From Eudorina sp. 2006-703-Eu-15 (lineage: Eukaryota; Chlorophyta; Chlorophyceae; Chlamydomonadales; Volvocaceae): DNA of 64,000 bases. A program made the translations under genes and the position numbers. This document shows, one piece after another, positions 61,845 to 64,000 of the stretch. Positions within the stretch are counted from its first letter, which is position 1, and each line of letters starts with the position of its first letter. Below the pieces are notes generated by a model, which worked only from the letters and a program-made list of their open reading frames with translations, was not told the origin of the DNA and searched no databases. The stretch is from contig BDSI01000186.1 of NCBI GenBank assembly GCA_003117195.1, forward strand, positions 62,001 through 126,000. Direction: 5' to 3'.

Positions 61845-62648
61845 CGGATTGCAGCGGCGGCGGCACCCATTACTGGTGGCACGCCGCCCTCATCGGCGAT
61901 GTTTGACATTGCATGGATTTCCTTGCCCCAATAATCTGAATACACACCCTGCACATTGATTGCAATCTGGCTTTACCGTACAAACCAAATCAACGTTCGC
62001 CCTTGCCTGCCAACCAGCAGGAAGAGAGCACACACACACACCCGCCCGCATGCACCCAGCGAGTAATCCTCAAATGCGATTACAGCAACAAACCGACCAA
62101 TCGGCAAAATTGTCGCAGCTCTACTGCGCAAGCGTGTTGGCTTCCAATGGAGAAGCACGTTTGCGCCAAAACAATTTGTCTAATCGTTGCTTGCCGCCTG
62201 CGCCTGACCAGCTGTATCAGGTGCTCGTACAACCAGATGTACAACCCTACCTGTACACAACCAGATGCACAGATAAGGACCCAGTCCAGGGAAGGACTCT
62301 AGATCTAGGGAAGGACAGTAGGGAATGGCAGCACCGCCGGATACGTGGGACAGCAGGTGGTGTCCTGGTTGAACAAGCTCACTCGGCTGCAGTGAGGCGC
62401 GGGGGCCCGGCAGGGAACGGAGGGCGGCGAGCGTGGCATGCGTGAGACAGACAGGTTACACGCGCGTAGGGCCCACGGACCCTGCCTTGCGGACACCATA
62501 TGGCACACGAAATCGGCGTTCAGATTATCACATTCCCTAGCGATGATCGCTTCCGCACATACATGAGGTTTGTGCATTTACTTGACAGCCCCAGGCGGGG
62601 CCTGACTACAATAACAGGCGGCCGCGCACATGGCAGTACGTACGGTAC
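61845..62648. repeat. Segmental duplication, copy 2 (pherophorin 3 downstream flank)
   Basis: Collinear with 51415-52464. It lacks the family A fragment and family B insertion present in copy 1, so those arrived after the duplication or were lost here. Confidence 0.75.
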
Positions 62649-64000
62649 TTACCATGTGGGGTACGCCCTGTTGCAGAACTCCAACAGCGGGACAGTAAGC
62701 TCGACGCAAAACTGGCCGCCAGTAGCCTTAGGGATGTCCCAGTTGAGCGAAGTGACTGTACGCAACAACGAGGCGATACTGAGTCACAAGAGCAGTACCA
62801 TACAACCAGTGGCACCCAGTCCACAATCAGGCGGATGCATCGATCTGACCATGTTCTCGAAACCCCCCGACCGCGACAAGGCATATCCATTCCTAAGCAT
62901 GGTCGGTCGGTGTGAGTAATCGCTGGCTATTTGTACCCTTCCCCTTGGGTGATGCGTGGGCCCACTGTACCTCGTAATGATCTGCATCTGTTTTTACCGT
63001 TGGCACACCGTACGTTGCATGCCGTGCGGCACCCACAACCACACAACCAAAGCAACCGCAGACCTACTCTTGAGGACGTTGGCGGCCCAGCTCGGGAACC
63101 GCCAAACAGCAGGGCCACCCGCCGGCTTCACGCGAATACCCCGGAGGTTGCGGCGGCGGTTGTCGTTCGCGTACAGCTCCGCCTTGAAAAGGACCGGAGG
63201 CCCGCAGGTCGGCTGCATGGGGTGGGTGGCGAAAAATATGGGCACGCCATCTCCGGGAGAACGAGCAGGTAGGCAAGCTGGTAGGCACGCCAAGCATAGA
63301 CCTAGGTACTAGAATAGACAGGACGGCACGTACTCAGGTGTATCCATGAGCCCGTTACGGCCGAATGATGATCCAACTGCGCTTTCTACCCCTTTGTCGT
63401 TTGGCCCCATGTGCCTATGGCCCCCCTTGCCCGGTGCTATCCTGCGTATGAAATTCCGTCGGACTCACCGGCGTGGGCACCACAGGCCGCACGGTGAAGC
63501 AGTACAGCGTCGCGTTGGGGACTCGGCCCGGCTCGGTGGTGATGTTGCCCCCGAGGGCGAACGGCGTGATGTTCGGCGCATAATCACACCTGCATCGCAC
63601 AGGAGTTCGGTGGCATGGCAAGGGAGACTTGCACAGTACTGTATGAAAGGCCGCGCCGAGCCACGCAACAACGTACAGGGATAGATGCCTCACCTGCAAG
63701 AGGTGTTGGTAGCCGGGACGAAGCAGGACTCGGGCTCGACTTCCAGACCGAGGCAGCCGCCAATGGATGGCGCGACGCTGACCAAAACACCGTTGGTGTA
63801 CGGGCACAGGTCGGCAAGCATATTGAGCATAACGGCTTCTATTGCAATCTGTAAGTTTTGTTTGAGCGCCTCAATGTCTTTCACGTCCACAAAAGTACCG
63901 CACACGGTAACAGCGTTGTCCTGGCAGTTGATGCTGAAAGATCCCCACAAGGTTACGTTCAACACTCCGATGGCACTTGTAAAGTTGGCGACAAGAATGT
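62649..64000 (-). CDS. Pherophorin 3, partial (5' part beyond window)
   Basis: C-terminal part of an extracellular-matrix pherophorin. Exons: 63694 to beyond 64000, 63469-63589, 63068-63212 and 62649-62755. Intron phases (2, 0, 1) equal those of pherophorins 1 and 2, and two exon lengths (121 and 107 nt) equal those of pherophorin 2. The visible protein is the C-terminal pherophorin domain, with NILVANFTSAIG at the window edge, DNAVTVCGTFVDVKD and TTEPGRVPNATLYCFTV, ending LLEFCNRAYPTW. It is much closer to pherophorin 2 than to pherophorin 1. The rod and N-terminal domain should lie just past position 64000. The visible frame is unbroken. Confidence 0.93.

Larger units (their letters stand above)
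60379..62648. other. Repeat-rich intergenic region, no gene supported
   Basis: Contains a family B copy (60775-60835) and, from about 61845, the second copy of the pherophorin downstream flank. Open frames between 60725 and 61500 have no recognised motif and overlap one another. Confidence 0.55.

Overview
The window is nuclear DNA from a colonial volvocine green alga (Volvox/Gonium/Eudorina type). Three lines of sequence evidence support this. Genes are split by many short GT-AG introns. Coding DNA is very GC-rich, with long Ala, Gly and Pro runs. Two complete genes and one partial gene encode pherophorins, the extracellular-matrix glycoproteins expanded in this lineage. Gene models below were built by hand from splice sites, reading-frame phase and family motifs.

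Layout. 0.9-1.4 kb: two possible exons of an unidentified gene. 2.2-6.36 kb (+): TRP-like cation channel with its N-terminus unresolved. 6.9-7.5 kb: a dispersed repeat. 8.34-13.16 kb (+): a large unrecognised Ala/Gly-rich protein in four phase-consistent exons. 13.2-15.3 kb: short repeats. 15.31-18.32 kb (-): secreted protein with five LysM domains, Gly4Ser-type linkers and a CAP/SCP domain. 18.3-21.4 kb: no gene seen. 21.43-25.10 kb (-): pherophorin 1, with a reading-frame break in its Pro-rich rod. 27.0-30.18 kb (-): eIF2-alpha, eight exons. 31.24-33.18 kb (-): GDP-mannose-type nucleotide-sugar transporter. 33.69-49.61 kb (+): RecQ helicase, 26 exons, with a tRNA-Phe gene on the opposite strand inside one intron. 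49.6-52.4 kb: intergenic. 52.47-55.35 kb (-): pherophorin 2. 57.56-59.92 kb (-): non-LTR retrotransposon ending at a 73-bp near-perfect palindrome, followed by the 3' end of a second LINE copy. 62.65 kb to the window edge (-): pherophorin 3, partial.

The pherophorins, LysM-CAP protein and nucleotide-sugar transporter all plausibly serve cell-wall/ECM construction; eIF2-alpha and RecQ are housekeeping genes. Pherophorins 2 and 3 and their downstream flanks look like one segmental duplication, now separated by LINE debris. The most unusual features are these: minisatellites that begin at splice donors; a 13-nt microexon carrying the RecQ DEAH box; natural (G4S)n linkers; the tRNA nested in an intron; the LINE-junction palindrome; and a family of very short retroposon-like repeats, one flanked by a 9-bp target-site duplication. 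No CRISPR array or prokaryotic operon is present.
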